64,000 nucleotides of DNA from Oegoconia quadripuncta (lineage: Eukaryota > Arthropoda > Insecta > Lepidoptera > Autostichidae), in assembly GCA_949316235.1 (NCBI GenBank), contig OX438751.1:2152413-2216412 (forward strand), written 5' to 3'. Below are positions 40,789-55,700 of the stretch, piece after piece (the first letter of the stretch is position 1; each line of letters opens with the position of its first letter). A program made the position numbers and the translations under genes. The notes beneath the pieces were generated by a model. The model saw only the letters and a list, made by a program, of their open reading frames with translations, was not told where the DNA came from and ran no database searches.

Positions 40789-43700
40789 AACAACATCGGT
40801 CGGTTTGCTTGGTGGTAGGGCATATTAAAATGTCCGCCTGGCTAGCTACCACCATCTTATCTAAATCTGCCGCCAAAAAGCAATGTTAATAGCATTGTTG
40901 TGTTCCGGTTGTCAAAGATAAGATAGCCAGTTCCCCAAATATTTGGGATTCCGGGTCAGTACGCTTCCACATTCGACCTCATCTTCACTTAACATCAAGT
41001 GTGATTGAGGTCAAGTACCAATCCGTAGTGCATAAAAAGAAGCATATTTAACTGAAAGCATCAATCACGAGTTACCTATTCGAAGCCAGTGCCAGACTAA
41101 GTCCTCCACAAAAATTACATGCGAAGTACCGCATTTAAAGAAATTAATATATTAACATTAGCATCGCAATATATTTACGAAAACTTAATGTATGTAAGAA
41201 AAAATATAGAATCGTTTAAGAAAAATAGTGATATACATAATGTTAATACCAGATATAAAAATAAACTTGCTGTTCATGCCAATGTGTTTCGAGTTTATGT
41301 CAGCCGTTTACACAAAGTCACTAAGTCATTTAAGGGGCAATGTATACGCTTTTATAATAAGGTTCCAGTGGACATTCAAAATTTACCTTTAAATAAATTC
41401 AAAACCATCATTAAACAGACATTATTTACCAAAGGCTATTATAAAATTTCTGACTATCTGGATGATAAGCAAGCATGGACATAGACCGCTCGGCGATATT
41501 CAGCCTAATTATACAATATAATATAATTGTAACCCAAACTTATTTAAAAGAGCAACCCTTGAGTTCTCTGGGGAATCTGCTGAAAAATCTGGGGAAAAAT
41601 GTGACGTTTTCAAGTGATAATCTTTATCCTACGAAATAAATATTTTTGACTTTGACTTTGACTTTGAATCATACGATTTTTTTAATTTTTTTTTCATGAT
41701 TGACTGGATTCGCGTTTGACCACAATCTATAGGTTTCGATGGTATATGGTACAAAATGTCTTCAACTCTCAAGCATGCATGGTCTCCTCACAATTCAATT
41801 GTGATTGAAGTCAAGTGCAAACCCGTTGTACATAAAAAGAAAAATACTTACGTAGCACTGCAGGCCACTTCAGAAATTCGAAAATAATTCTCAGCGGTAA
41901 AGTAAAACCTGCACACCGCAATGTTATGTGGTCTTGGAGAATTTATGTGAGAACCAATACTTACTGGGTACACATGAAACACTGCTGCAAAGTGGCGACC
42001 AGGTAGCACGCTATAAGCATCATCAGGGTGTACGATAGAAATCGCAGAACATTGCTGTGGTACACACACATCTCCTCCATGGACTTCAGCATACGAAACA
42101 CCTGGAGAATTCGACAAATTATAATTACTTGCTGGTTTGTTTGTAGTGTGCGGGGAGGTGAATAGTGGAAAATGGTAATGTGGCCATGCTAGAATGAGAA
42201 AGGCCTATCCACGGACGGACACGGATAAAGAGGACCTGTCGGCAGCGAATGAAACAATTCCTGGAGATTTATTGATCCCAAATAAGAATAAGGAAACTTT
42301 ATTTGATCCATTTAGCGACACTTATACAATACATTTAGTTGTTATCTATGTACTGTATAACACAACATAGAAATGTGGAACTTAATATAAGTAGGTATGC
42401 ATTGGCTAGTTTTCGGTGTCGCAAAGTGGCATCAATTCATCATCAATCTCAGCATTTGTTATAGTCGAGAGAAGAAGAACGACTACAACGCTGGTTTTCA
42501 TTCGAGCCTAAGGTGAGATCACGGACGCTCATGGGACACACAAATAATGAGTACCTAAGTACCTGTATATTTCATACACATAATATTACTATATACCATA
42601 TATACGAATGATAGGTGTACTTTAAATATACTATAATTATTAATAAAGTCGTATGCACACATGAAATAGATAATCATAGTTTTCTTGAGACTTCAAATTG
42701 GCTCTCCAAAATGCTCAACTGTCTCTTGCTCAACATTCAATAGTATTTTTGAGTAACACCCTTTAACAGTTCAGTAGAGCCCTAGCGAAAATGTGTGAAT
42801 CCATTATAATCTCTGCTACTTTTCTAAAAATTTTTGGAACTTAATTACGGTATACCTTTGGAAGTTTGATGAGTTTGTTGATGCCTGCATATCTTCCGTC
42901 ATCGACGGACTCGAAGATTGGCAAGGTGCCCAATACATCTATCAGGAACCACTTGTTCTGCATCTGCTGCGTCGAGGTTTGAGCGAACGTTATCGCCACT
43001 CCTACAGAATATAAACAACATCAACAGTGTGCGAAGTGCGAGTTTAGCCTCGTTTTCATATTTCTCCATTCAAATCTTCACGTAAACGTGAACGCGATAG
43101 TAAAGTTAAGTCGAAACAAAATTTACACTCCGCCCTCTGGTTGTTCAAGCATATTTTACTGTGCGCGTCAGTGAATAATGTCACGTAGGTATATGTGTAT
43201 TCAAAAGCAGTATAGGTACTCACATAGATACAGATACTGTCGGTAGATTGGAATAAATAAGTACATAAATATGCGAATTAGCTTACAAAAGATTGAGACA
43301 ACGACATACATTCATAATTAAGATTCAATAGTAAAATAAAACGGAACACATGAAAATTTTTATGGAGTGACATTATAAACGCTCTTAAAATTCCGACAGA
43401 AATGATACCTTCTTCAACATTGGCGCCAGTAGACAAATGTACAAGGAGATCCAATGTAAATATCGATGTGACCACGTAGTCGAAAAAGCGGAACTCCAAG
43501 GGCACAGTCTTCAGGTAAACCAAGTGATACGGATGAGTCTGTAAATGGAAATGAATTACTTCAATTTTCAACTAACATCTATGGTTGTCTTCTTCTTTAC
43601 TTTAAAAACCCCCTAAATATTATTGCGTTTCTTGAATGTCAACGAGATGAAAGTGACAGCATGATATTTAAGAGGCTCTTAAAGTTAAGAAGCGTTTGTG

Positions 43701-46700
43701 TTAATGTCTTTATTATTTCAAACAAAAGCATTACATTTTATTGTTCAGAACATAAAATTACTTAATACGTAGGAGACATATGGAACCGTCGACTACTCTT
43801 ATACAGCCCATAGATTGCTAATAACAGACGAGGAGCATCTGTAGGATAATATTACAGATGTGCATAAATTTCGAGTCATTCCTGTCTCCTGATTGCACTC
43901 AGGCTCTGGTCAAGGACACGTAAATATTGGGTCTTTACCTATGAAATTGGAGTTCTATTTCTTCGCTAATCATATGTACCAATTCCTGCGATTTTCAAAG
44001 CTATATACAAATTTGTTTTTTATTTGGAAAATGGAATATTATTTCAAGGTTTCACATGAAATACTTTTAATTTCTTGACTAAATCATATAACAAAAAAAA
44101 TTTGAACAGAGCTCTTTTCATGTGCTTCCCATAATCATTTCTAAGATTCGCTGAAACTTTTATCAAGCGGTTACTTTTAAAAATGAACGCTGCCTATACT
44201 TATCTTAATGTTATCCGATAATATAAAGAAAGTTTTGATTGAAAATTTGGATTTGCCGTTTCCAAAAAAAATCAAAAATGTTTGTATGGGAAAACAGTCT
44301 TTATAAAATTCTTCATACAAAACGCCAATTTCATAGGTAAGGACCTAATATTAACCTTGGTAGGACCAAGTACCCCGTCTGGGTTCCGCATTCCAAGTAG
44401 CCCTTAGTAAGTAAGTAGTTCCAAGTAGTCTGTGTGAAACACTAACCTTATAAGCTTCATTTTAGAGGTAGTAGCTGTATGATAACATAATTGATTTGAC
44501 AAATAGTAACGTATCGATTCTCGCTAGTAATTGTTTGTCACTGTTTGCGATTTGTAAATAAACAAATCGATTGCGTTGTCATCTTAAGAACGATCCTCTT
44601 TCCTGCCTTTAAAATGCCAGGGGCGTAAAATCACCAGTTACCCCCGATCGATGAGTGATACCAGTAACTTACGAAACAGACAATTACGATGACCACAGAG
44701 ACGAAGAAATGCCAGGCAACGAGTAGTGAAGACCCCGGTTGCAGGATGCAGGGAAACGTTGGCCTCAGGCAGATATCATCCGCATCCTCAGTCAGGGATG
44801 AATCCGCGCGCTAACGAAACATAACTATGTAAACAACTGATGCTCATAACTTTTTCATGCCATCTTATCTTCATCAGAATTAGAGTAACAGGGAAGATAA
44901 TATACCGATATAAGATATTTTAACCGCCTCCGTGGCTCAATGTAAACAACATTGGCTTTACGATTCGGAGGTCGCGGTTTCGATCCCCAGCGGGGTACAT
45001 GTTTAAGTACTCGGTTTCGTTGGTGGTAGGGCATTTTAATTGTCCGCCTGGCTAGCTACCACCATCTTATCTAAATCTGCCTCCAAGCAGCAATGTTAAT
45101 AACATTGTTGTGTTCCGGTTGTCAGAGCTAAGGTAGCCAGTCCTCCAAATGTGTTGGGGTTTCCGGGTCAGTACACTTCCACCTTCGACCTCATCTTCAC
45201 TTAACATCAGATGTGATTGAGGTCAAGTACCAACCCGTTGTGCATAAAAAAAATACAAAAAACAATAGGTTAGAGAAAGAGGGGAGGGGCAAGGATCAGC
45301 CAAGCATAGTTTACATCAACCAGATAAAGACCTGGATCACATCACCTGGATGAGTGGAAGTCTACCACTGTACGTTTCTCAAGAAACTTCTTACCACGTA
45401 CGACCACCCTGTGGAACGGACTTCCGGCAGCGGTATTCCCGAACGAGTACGACATTGGAACCTTCAAGAAACGAGCCTACACCTTCCTCAAAGGCCGGCA
45501 ACGCGTCTGTGACCCTTTTGGTGATGCGGGTGTCCATGGGCGGCGGTGATTACTTTCCATCAGGTGACCCGCATGATCGTTTGCCACTCTCTCATATAAA
45601 AAAATAAAAAAAAAAAAAAGAGGAAAATTGTCATGGTCGCTTATAAGCAGGTTACAGAGAAGGCGTGGGATTATTCACAACGAAGGGAGTAAAGCCTAAT
45701 GAGTACCGCTCTTAAATTTTAGGAGAAGGTTACAAAATTAACGTACGCAACTTCGTCAAACTATTCATGAATTTAAATGACTTTATCACAACAAGTTAGC
45801 ACTTGACTACAATGAGACTTGATGTTAAGTAAAATAGCCGAAAGCGAAAGCTTGCTCGCCCGGTATAGGGGTGTAATATAAGTGCGATGTAGCCGCCGGA
45901 CGCGACCCGGGAGAGGATGACACCCCCCGGAGCGACCGGGGGGGTGTCGTCGCACCGGGCCCTGTCGCGCCTCATACCGCCCGCTGATCGCGGTGTGAGG
46001 CACGACAGTGCCCACCGTGGAGGGCGCGCCAGCCGCCCTCCGGGAACGGGCCTCCCCTTGTAAGGGGAGGCGGGGCGGGGGAGGGACCTGGAACCGCTTA
46101 TGCGTTCCCAGGTCCTCCCTACTGCCGAGGAAGGTCGCCGGGGGGCTTTAGTGGGTAAGACCGCTCCGATCTGAAGCGGGGAGTCCCACATATCCCCGCC
46201 GCTGATCCCCGTCGGCGGCGGGTTGACCGCGTAAATGCGTTTCCCCTCGACAAAAAAAAAGGGTGTAATATAGTGTGCATCATCCCATTCTCCCATACTG
46301 CAGCTCGTCTCTCAGTCAAGGAGTATCTTTCACCTACGCATATGCTACTATAACTGCTACTTGCGCAGCACTTTGACAACTCTAGATCCATCTGACAGGT
46401 GCCAGCGATCCAAACCTCCTGTACGAAGTCTTTCCTCTATAAGGATAAGGTAATTACATAGAAGATATGTAAGTACAAGTGGCCTCTCTATACAAAGCGA
46501 ACAATACTGTCATATTTACTGCCAACAAACTACTCTGTAGTTTAGCGGAGTGTCTGTGAACTACCAGCATAGTTTTCTCATAATAAAATGAAATAAAAGC
46601 TTTTCATTAATTTACTTGGCATTTACGGTCAGTACGCTTCCACCTTCGACCTCATCTTCACTTAACATCAGGTGTGATTGAGGCCAAGTACTAACCCGTT

Positions 46701-49700
46701 ATGCCTAAAAAAAAATTACAACTTTCTATTCGTCGATGGTTTTTTTTTTCTACGAGGAAAGATGGTTCCATAAGGACATCAGATAGAAGTAGGTAGGAAC
46801 CGTCTATATAAGATTTTCTCACTAATACAATATTAATAAATATTAATATAATAAGTATAATATAAATTGTTACGCTATGAGAATACTATCAACCAATGTT
46901 GATGCCGCAGATGATGCAGCAGCAATCTGCTTGGCGGCTTATTCAGACGGACATTTAAAACTGCCCTACTATTTCTAGGCTGCTTAGCGGCATAGCCAGA
47001 CGAACATTTAAAACTGCCCTATTATTTCTAGGCTGCTAGGGGCATAGTTAGACGGACATTTAAAACTGCCCTACTATTTTTAGGCGGCTTGGCGACATAG
47101 TCAGACAGGCATTAAAAAATGCCCTACTAGTGCTAGGCTGCTTGGCGGCATAGCCAGACAGACATTTAAAACTGCCCTACTATTTCTAGGTTCTTAGCGG
47201 CATAGTCAGGCGGACATTAAAAACTGCCCTACTTTTCGTAATATTACTGATTGTAGGCATAGGTAAACGGACATTTAAAACTGCCCTACTATTTCTAGGC
47301 TGCTTGGCGGCATAGTCAGATGGACATTAAAAACTGCCCTACTTTTCCTACTATTACTGATTGTAGGCATAGGTAAACGGACATATAAAACTGCTCTACA
47401 GTTTCTAACATTGCAGCTTGGCGGCATGTCCAGACCGCCATTTAAAACTGCCCTAATATAGCAGACACAGATGTGAAACAACTAACATTTCTCATAATGT
47501 AACTTGCAGCAATTTCCAAGAAGAAATCGTTGCGTGCTAGAAGTAGTTTGCCATCGTCGTCTTTAGCTTCTTTTAGTGCCAACAGGTTGCGCTTGAACTG
47601 CAAAATGCTGCTCTTGTACCTGTTATTATAACAATATCTGTTATTATTAATGGAAAACGAAATGAATGGAAACATCAAAGCATCTGCAAACCAATTTAAA
47701 CCTTTTATGATTTGAATATAACCATAGCTTTGGCTGGCTTGAAGTTTGCGTCATTTACTTAGTCAAATTAACAATTTTAACTTCGAGCGAGGCTTTATTG
47801 TAATTTAAACGCCTTTTTCTTTCCTCTTAAATAATTTTGGGGCCCCAAATCTTTTCACGGCAACCCGCTTTTTCCGAAATAGGGTGGTTAGATATATCCC
47901 AAACATAAGCGTTTGGGTGTTCCAAATCTTAAAAGTTTAATGGTTGAAACAACGACCACTGTTTAGCTTTCGGAATGTACAGAAAGACAGGTCATCATCA
48001 TCGCTATTAAAACTTGCAAGTCTATAGATGTTGTCCCATAGTCGCCTTTTATTACATCCACAAGGAAGAAAAGGGTTCTATTCTTTTTAAGTACCGCAAC
48101 CTCATGGCATACTATGATTTACAATGAGTTTAATATCAGTCATCTTCACTACATCAGTCACAAGATGGGTTTTCCAGAGATTCCTGAGCGACGGCTTGTA
48201 AGCCATCCGATAGATAGATAGATAAAGCATTTATTTACGCCACTGCGTTCACACAACTACACATTTAAATTACAAAGAAATATACATACAAATAAAAGTA
48301 AAGGATAGAAAATGCAAAGAGCGAGTGTGTGCCGCAGTAGCACAAATGGGTTATAAACACTGGTTTTCAGTTACAACCCCTACAAGTACGAGTGCACAAA
48401 AGTACGCGCATGTTTCCGTCTGCGTGTACATTTGTGGTCAATCGTGAGTGAAAAGTGTCCGTTGTTGATACAGCTAGTGTTGAGTAGTAATTATGATAAC
48501 AATTTAAATGAATGATAATGATGTGACAAAGGGAAAAAGAGAAGTGCATAGGTAGTTCCACTACACGTAACGCTTTGGAAATCCAATTTTTTTGTTTTTC
48601 CATTAAATGTGCCCTAAGGTGTCTTTTGAACAAGCTTAATGATCCGATATGCCTTATTGGAGGTGGTATATTATACCAGCACTTCGTTGCCTGGTAGCGG
48701 AAAGAACCAGCAAATGCGACAGTCTTGTGGTTATGAAACGTCAGATATGATCGAATCGGCCTCATCTGCTACCTATCTAGATCTGGATTCATCGACCTAC
48801 ATCAAGTCGTTCATCCACCTTTTAGATGGATGTCCTAAGCTGTTCGTGCCGGTATGTGGTCTCCACTTTAGGTCCTTAACGCCCCAATGTCAGTCAGTTC
48901 CTCGATCTATGAACCTTGTCCAATTCCACTTCAACAAATGAATCCGCTAAGTTCAGCGGATACCGACATAGTTATGTCGGTTACTTTCGTTCTTCTACGT
49001 ATCTCTTAATTTACTATTCCTATCCCATTATTGATATTATGATCTTCACCATCAGAATGGTGCATTCCGGAAATAAAGAATGGACCTTAATGAGTCGGTT
49101 ATTTTGCTATTTTTATGCGGTTTAATTGAACTAACTTTCTTCAAATTCAAATTCAGATTCAAATTCAAATTCAAAATTCTTTATTTTGCCAGAATATAGG
49201 TTTCTGATCGTAGGTATTCTTATCGTTCACTATAAATTGCTGAAGCTTACTTGACTTGTTGGAAAGCTCTGCTCTTGTAGTGCCTTTTGACTTTTTCGAA
49301 ATGTTCCTGGAATTATAAAAATACATACATACGTAAACGTCACGACCTTATATTATATATTATTATTTAACTAAATGGGGTGGTCAGAGATTTACTTTAA
49401 TGATTGAAACAACATCCACGGTTCACCTTTTAAAGTATGCAGAAAGTGATGAGCTCATCGAAGTTGAAACCTACAACTTTTCTCTAACTGTATTTTTTTT
49501 TCTGTTGTGCAATAAAGTATATTTGTATCGTATCGTATCGTATCGCATCGTATCGTTTCGTATAGATGTTTCTTGCCACCATAGCATGACATCGTTTCTC
49601 GCGTGCGACGTAAGGTAGAAGTGAGAATGGGATAGTTGTATATTTCGTTCAAGCGAATGAGCAGGACAAATATCTCGCGCAACATAGACGTTTATCGCGC

Positions 49701-52700
49701 CATACTACTACAGCTGGAGTACAATCCAGTTTTATGAGGAAATTATATCCCAAGTGGGGTGGTTAAGGACCTCCCAAACATTAGTGTTTGGGAGTTCCTC
49801 AATATTAGAGTATAATGATTGAAACAACATCCATTCACCTTACGAAATATAATGTAATGCTAACGTGATAGCGGGTGAGTCCATCGCCGTTTAAACATGC
49901 GCATCTATTGAGGTTTTTCGGTGGAAAGTCCCATAGAAGCCTTTTATGACCCACGGGAAGAGACAGGTTGGTTCAGCACAGGAAAGAAAATAAAATAACT
50001 AACTTCAAATGACGAGAATATAATGAACGCCTGGCCATTGTGCTTGCCATGTTTGGCGGTGACATTCCAGAGGTCCGTCGCTGTGAGCACGTGCGCCGTG
50101 CAGAAGGTGGCGGCCCTGATCTCCACGAGCGCCCTCCCGCACGCCATGGACGCGCACCCGCCGCACGGGTTGATGATCGTGCCACGGGTCATGCGCAATA
50201 TCGCTGTATCGTCGTCTTCTGCTGTTAGCATCTATCAAGCAAATTAAGAATGGCCATCAATGAAAATTGCGTGACTGGGGAAACATTAAGTGCTTCATCT
50301 ATTTTCCAATGTCTATTTTTCAATTTCTACCTTTGTCATATGATATGTGCTAGTTAATTAGCATTAAATGATTATTAATTGTATTGCTTGACAAATAAAT
50401 GTTGATTTGTAAACACAGACAAAATCGGATTCACTGATCCATTGATTCGAATCTTCACCAATTCATTCATTCATTAATTCCACCGGCCACTCGGCTTTTT
50501 GGCGGGAACTCGGCGAGTGAAGTAGCATTTTTCTTTATAATTCTAATAATTTGTGCATTCTAACTTTTGAAGCTTAATAATGGCAGAATATTGTGCAGCA
50601 AACGTTAGTGGTGAAGGGAAGTGTAAATTAAAGTGCGTAACGGAGCTTTCGGGTTCCCACAAGAAGCCGCCAAAATCTTTTGTAAAGCATTTTGCCCCTT
50701 TACTGAAGAATGACTTGACCGTGACTAGACTCTGTATACGCCAAGTATACGACGAATTACTTGTTTTGACTGAGACTGACTTACAAACTGAAGAAATAAG
50801 AGAAATAAGACATGGCTGTTGTGGGCTAGATCCCTTTGCCTTCTCCTAGAGGAGAGAATAAAACGAAAAAAAAAAAACCACCGGCCACTCGGTCATCCGT
50901 TCATCGGGTCGCTTGGCAGAGCGAAAAGGGGGCATTCAAGCACGTACGGTTGAAGTGATAAGACGTATAGTGAAAAAGTTGATGCAAATACTGTAAGTAG
51001 TTTTGATTATAACTTTACATGTGATATTGAGATTTAAGGACAAATTAGCCACCCCTATGTTCAGACTGAGCAAAGTTAATACATCATTTATCGGACACTG
51101 TATACGCTTTTATAACCTTAAACCTGAGAATATCATTAATCTAAATGAAAAACAATTTAAAAACCATGTCAAAACAACATTAACAAAAAAAGGTTATTAC
51201 AAAATTAGTGACTACCTGAATGACAAAAACGCTTGGTATACTTCGCCCAGCTCCCAAAAATTATAAAATTGTATTAGTTGTATACTTTTATATAATATAA
51301 AAAAAAGAAAAGAAAATGATCCTGTGGGTTTCTTGCGCCGCTTCTTTTCCCACAGATGATTTCCCTTTCCGAAGCGGTGGTAGCTTGGACATACTGACTG
51401 ACCGAAAAATGCTTAGCCCTATTTTTATTTCCAATAGATTTAAATTAAATTGACATTCAACAAATGATATCATGTATCTTACGTTGAAATAAAATGCTTG
51501 AGTTTAAGTTTGATATAAGAAACTATTCGACTGTAACCGTTATTTTATTTCAGGTTGAGGGATCTAAATAAAAGTGGGTAATTAATCCGCGTATAATTCA
51601 ATATCAGAAATAAATAATGTGATCATTCTTGATGTGTAATGTTTTACACAGTTAACCCAATCATATTAAGTATAGTAAAAGCTTACCTCCAAATTTATCT
51701 AATATATGTGATAACATGCTTTATGTGTTGTCAATTTTCGAGCATTGATCTTTCAGACCCATCTTTGAAATTAGGGGTTCGCTAACAAATTTTAGTCTCT
51801 AGAACACATACAAGCTATCAATTATTACGATGCCTTTCATGCAATTTAACTTAAAACTGTAATAGCTACTTAATTCAAAATGCGAGTAGGTCAGTACGCA
51901 ATTTATTTCTAATCAATTAACTCTACTTGTAGCTTGTAAAAATAACTGGTGAGTACCTAGGAGTTTTATTATTTATAAGTAATAGGTCTGTATAAGCAAT
52001 TTCTATTCATTTATTTTATCAACCAATTAATATGTTCAGAGCCTAACATATTCTAGCATGTTTATCAGCCTAGTACTTACACAAATCCTAGGCCTGAGTT
52101 AGCTGGTGTGGAAATAGTGGGGACCCTACGGCAAGGGGGTTGATATGTGACCATAATCACAGCGATATAGGGTTTGGAGAGCCTCCCTTCTAACTTTGAT
52201 GAAATAGTAGGAGAGGGTGACCCGACAGCCATATTTTGGATGAGAAAAGAAAGCACCATACATTGTGGGGGCAGAGTAAGCCGACCAATCAGACCGCGAA
52301 TCCTACATCGCGCTAACGAAGTTTTCTCAAGATAATGCATACAGGCGGAACACCACTAACAACTGTTGGACCGCGGTCCCCGGGCAACACCAATGGCCCG
52401 GTGGAAGATCTTCCCTTTATATATGTTGTGGTGGTACACCTTAGATATAAAGGTAGGAAACTATGGGTTAACATTTTTTGTAATATTTGAAGAGTACATG
52501 AGCTACTTACGTAATTTATGTTAAACAACCGTTTGTCTCTCAAATAAAAAATATAAATAAAGTCACAGTACCGTGGCACCAAATTTACTTCTAGGGCGCT
52601 TACGTGACACCAAATTTAGCGAATGAACGCAAGCTAGTTAAACGGCTAATTATTAGCAATAAAACGCAAAAAAGACAAGGCACGGCTGCAGAACGTTGAT

Positions 52701-55700
52701 TGCACAATACTTACTTCCACATCACCGTAAGTGATATAAATAATAGACGACTTCTTTGAAGTTCGCTTGATAATCGCGTCACCAGGTATGTAGTGGATGG
52801 TGCTCATGGTCTTTGCGACCTCCCACAGGAACGGGTACGAAAGATCACGGAGTATTCGACTCTGCAGATAATGAAAGTAATCACAGACTTAATGCGGAAA
52901 TTCATAACTTATTCGAGCTGCATTAATAATTCACCACAATCTAAATTCCATCTGGCAGTTCTATATATACGATCTGCTATATGTCATTCCATAAATAGGC
53001 CCAACTCGTATCGGAACCACTGTGACAGGTAATTATTCCAAATAGAGACCGCACAATTGTGCGCTCGAGCTGTCAGCGTATTGGAATGATTAACTTGGCA
53101 CATTTCAATCAATCAAGTACACTTTATTGTACAAAAATTTTACAATGCATTTTATAAATATAGCTTTAAAAAAAATAATAATTGTACAACCAACCAATTA
53201 AACGGGATAAAAGCAAGTAAAAAAAATATATAAAATAATAGATACTAAACAATAGATATAAACATACATACGTTAGATATGAACATCAACTTACATGCAA
53301 TGATAGTGTAAAATATACCTACGTATATAGTGATAAATTATATATACATATACAATATATGTGACACCAAACAAAGAAAATATTGGATACTATAATTATC
53401 AAATCTCAGAACCACGAATATGGCAACAGTCAAGACGCTAGAAAATGTGCCTTGACTTTCTCATTTAAAAATAAAAAAAAATTCAAAACATTTGTGAGTA
53501 AAATAAAAAGGTATGACTTTTCGAAACTACAACTTATTTAAACCAGGTCTAAAGAAATATAAAAATGTACGTGTAAAATGTTAAATCTACAGAGACCATC
53601 TGCTGCTTTGCGAGGAAGTGCATTGAAAATAAACTCAAATTTCACTAGCCGTTATCTGTGTCCAATACAAGAAGAGCAGGGACTCCTATCACAAGTAAAT
53701 TCTATTACCTCAGCTGAAATTTTATGTATTAGGCTTAAGCTGACGAAAATATATATTTTTTATTTCTTGTATGTCCCAAACGACTACTAGCGTTAAAGTC
53801 ACAGTTTAAAGTCCTTAGCCACCCTCAGCCAGCCAATCTCAGCGCAAATTCGGACGCTAGAAGCACAAATGGTCGGTTTTTTCTTCTACAATAGTAGTAT
53901 AATGTATACAATTTTACCACCCGCCCAAACCGCTGGGTTTATTATCTACATTGTGGTGAGATCACCATGCACTCAATAAAATTTATACTATATACACTAT
54001 ATATTACATGTACTATGTTTCCTGCATATTATTAGAAAAGTTTCATGTATTCAAAGAAATTTAAGTAAAAGCTAAATTTGGTACCACGTAAGCGCCCTAG
54101 AAGTAAGGGTAAGGGGATACATGTATACGAGACGATACTCTAGGGCGCTTACGTGATACCAAATCCAGCGATGGAACGCAAGCGAGCTAAACTGCAAATT
54201 ATTAGCAAGCACACAACAAATTAACAACCGGTCGATGTGAAGACATTTGCTATAATAATCTGGGACATTCGTAATACATTCATGTCACGTCAACAGTGAA
54301 CAATCTCAGTCGTTTTCTTTGAGATTAGTAAAATTTACAAACATCATGCGGAGGCTGGCAGTCCTTTGTTGGGTGCCGACTAGTGGCATTTTCATAACAA
54401 AACGTTCAAACTTAGCGCGATTGGTTCCCTGGTGGGTAAGGATCCAGGATGATTATAATATTAATAAACAAATATATCCTTAGACATACACACATCGCCA
54501 TCTAGTTCCACAGTAAGCAACTATAATAGGCTTGTGTTGTGGATACCAGATGGTTGATATACTACTGCCCTGGCGGCGGGCGCCGCGCTGGCGTGGCTGC
54601 GGACGATTACCGAGGGGTACCCGTGGCCACGCCGTTTCGGTGCGCGCGGCGGAACACCGGGGGGTTTTTAGTGGGTAGGACCGCTCCCGTCTGGAGCGGT
54701 GAGTCCCACATATACTCGCCGCTGACCCCCGTCAGTGGTCGTGGTTGATATACTACACAAATACTTTTTTTTGTAAATAAATACATATATAAATGAAAAA
54801 CATCCATAACTCGGGAACACATGTCTGTATTCATCATACAAACATTATGCCCCTAGCGGGATTCGAACCCGCGACCTTTTGGTGTAGCAGTCAAAGTTTC
54901 TAACCACTGCACCAAACAGGTCGTCGTCAAGATTGGTAAACTACATACCTTCTTCGCATTCTAATTAGTTTTATAGTCGACATTTGAACTTTTGAAAGCT
55001 TTGTCATGAACGCGCATTCGAAGTCGGTGACTCGGAGTCGAATATCGGATTCATGCACAATTTAGTATACGGGGGTATTATATATATAATGGCGTACCTT
55101 TTGCTGAGCTTCAAAATAAATATCCGTGTAAATGGAGCAAAGCAGAGTCGAGGGGAAAATCGGCAGCAACTGAGTGACAGAAACAGCCTTCTGTCTGTGC
55201 CAGTACATTCTGTAGAAGGTCTCGACCCTCTCGCGCACTTCTGGGGCCACGTGAGTATTTTTCTATAACAACAATGTATACTTAGTGGATTGGTTGACTA
55301 ATGACTATGTGACTTACCTACCTACATTTTTTAACACTCCAACTTGCCTGAAAGTGATATAGTATAACAAAAGGTCAAGGCAAAATATATAATAAAATGA
55401 ATTACATGTTTTCAACCCACCGCTGTAGGCCACCAATAATCGGGACCGACTGTTTAAGTCTTGTTGTTCGCAAAATACCCATAACTTTGTAACCAGTTTT
55501 TACGTTAACTATGCAAGTATATAAGTTATGTACCTAAGGCATGTATTTACGGAAAAAAATACGTAGTAATGTATTATAATTTACAGAATTGAAGAGAAAA
55601 ATTTAAAGACATATCGAGTTACGGTAATTTACTTTAATTTAGTTTTCTGTAAAAGCGGTAATATTCTCCATACATAACTATCTGTCTAGACATTCAATCG

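Noticed and set aside
40656..40889. His/Gln-rich coding frame
   Set aside because: A CAA/CAT trinucleotide microsatellite joined to a SINE-2; the coding look is a period-3 artefact.
45773..46391. Open frames of 80-166 codons in the GC-rich block
   Set aside because: They are shadows of GC composition in a LINE 3' end, and several overlap in different frames.
47275..47481. Minus-strand frame with repeated Cys/Pro units
   Set aside because: It is the translated minisatellite next to exon e8, with no independent support.
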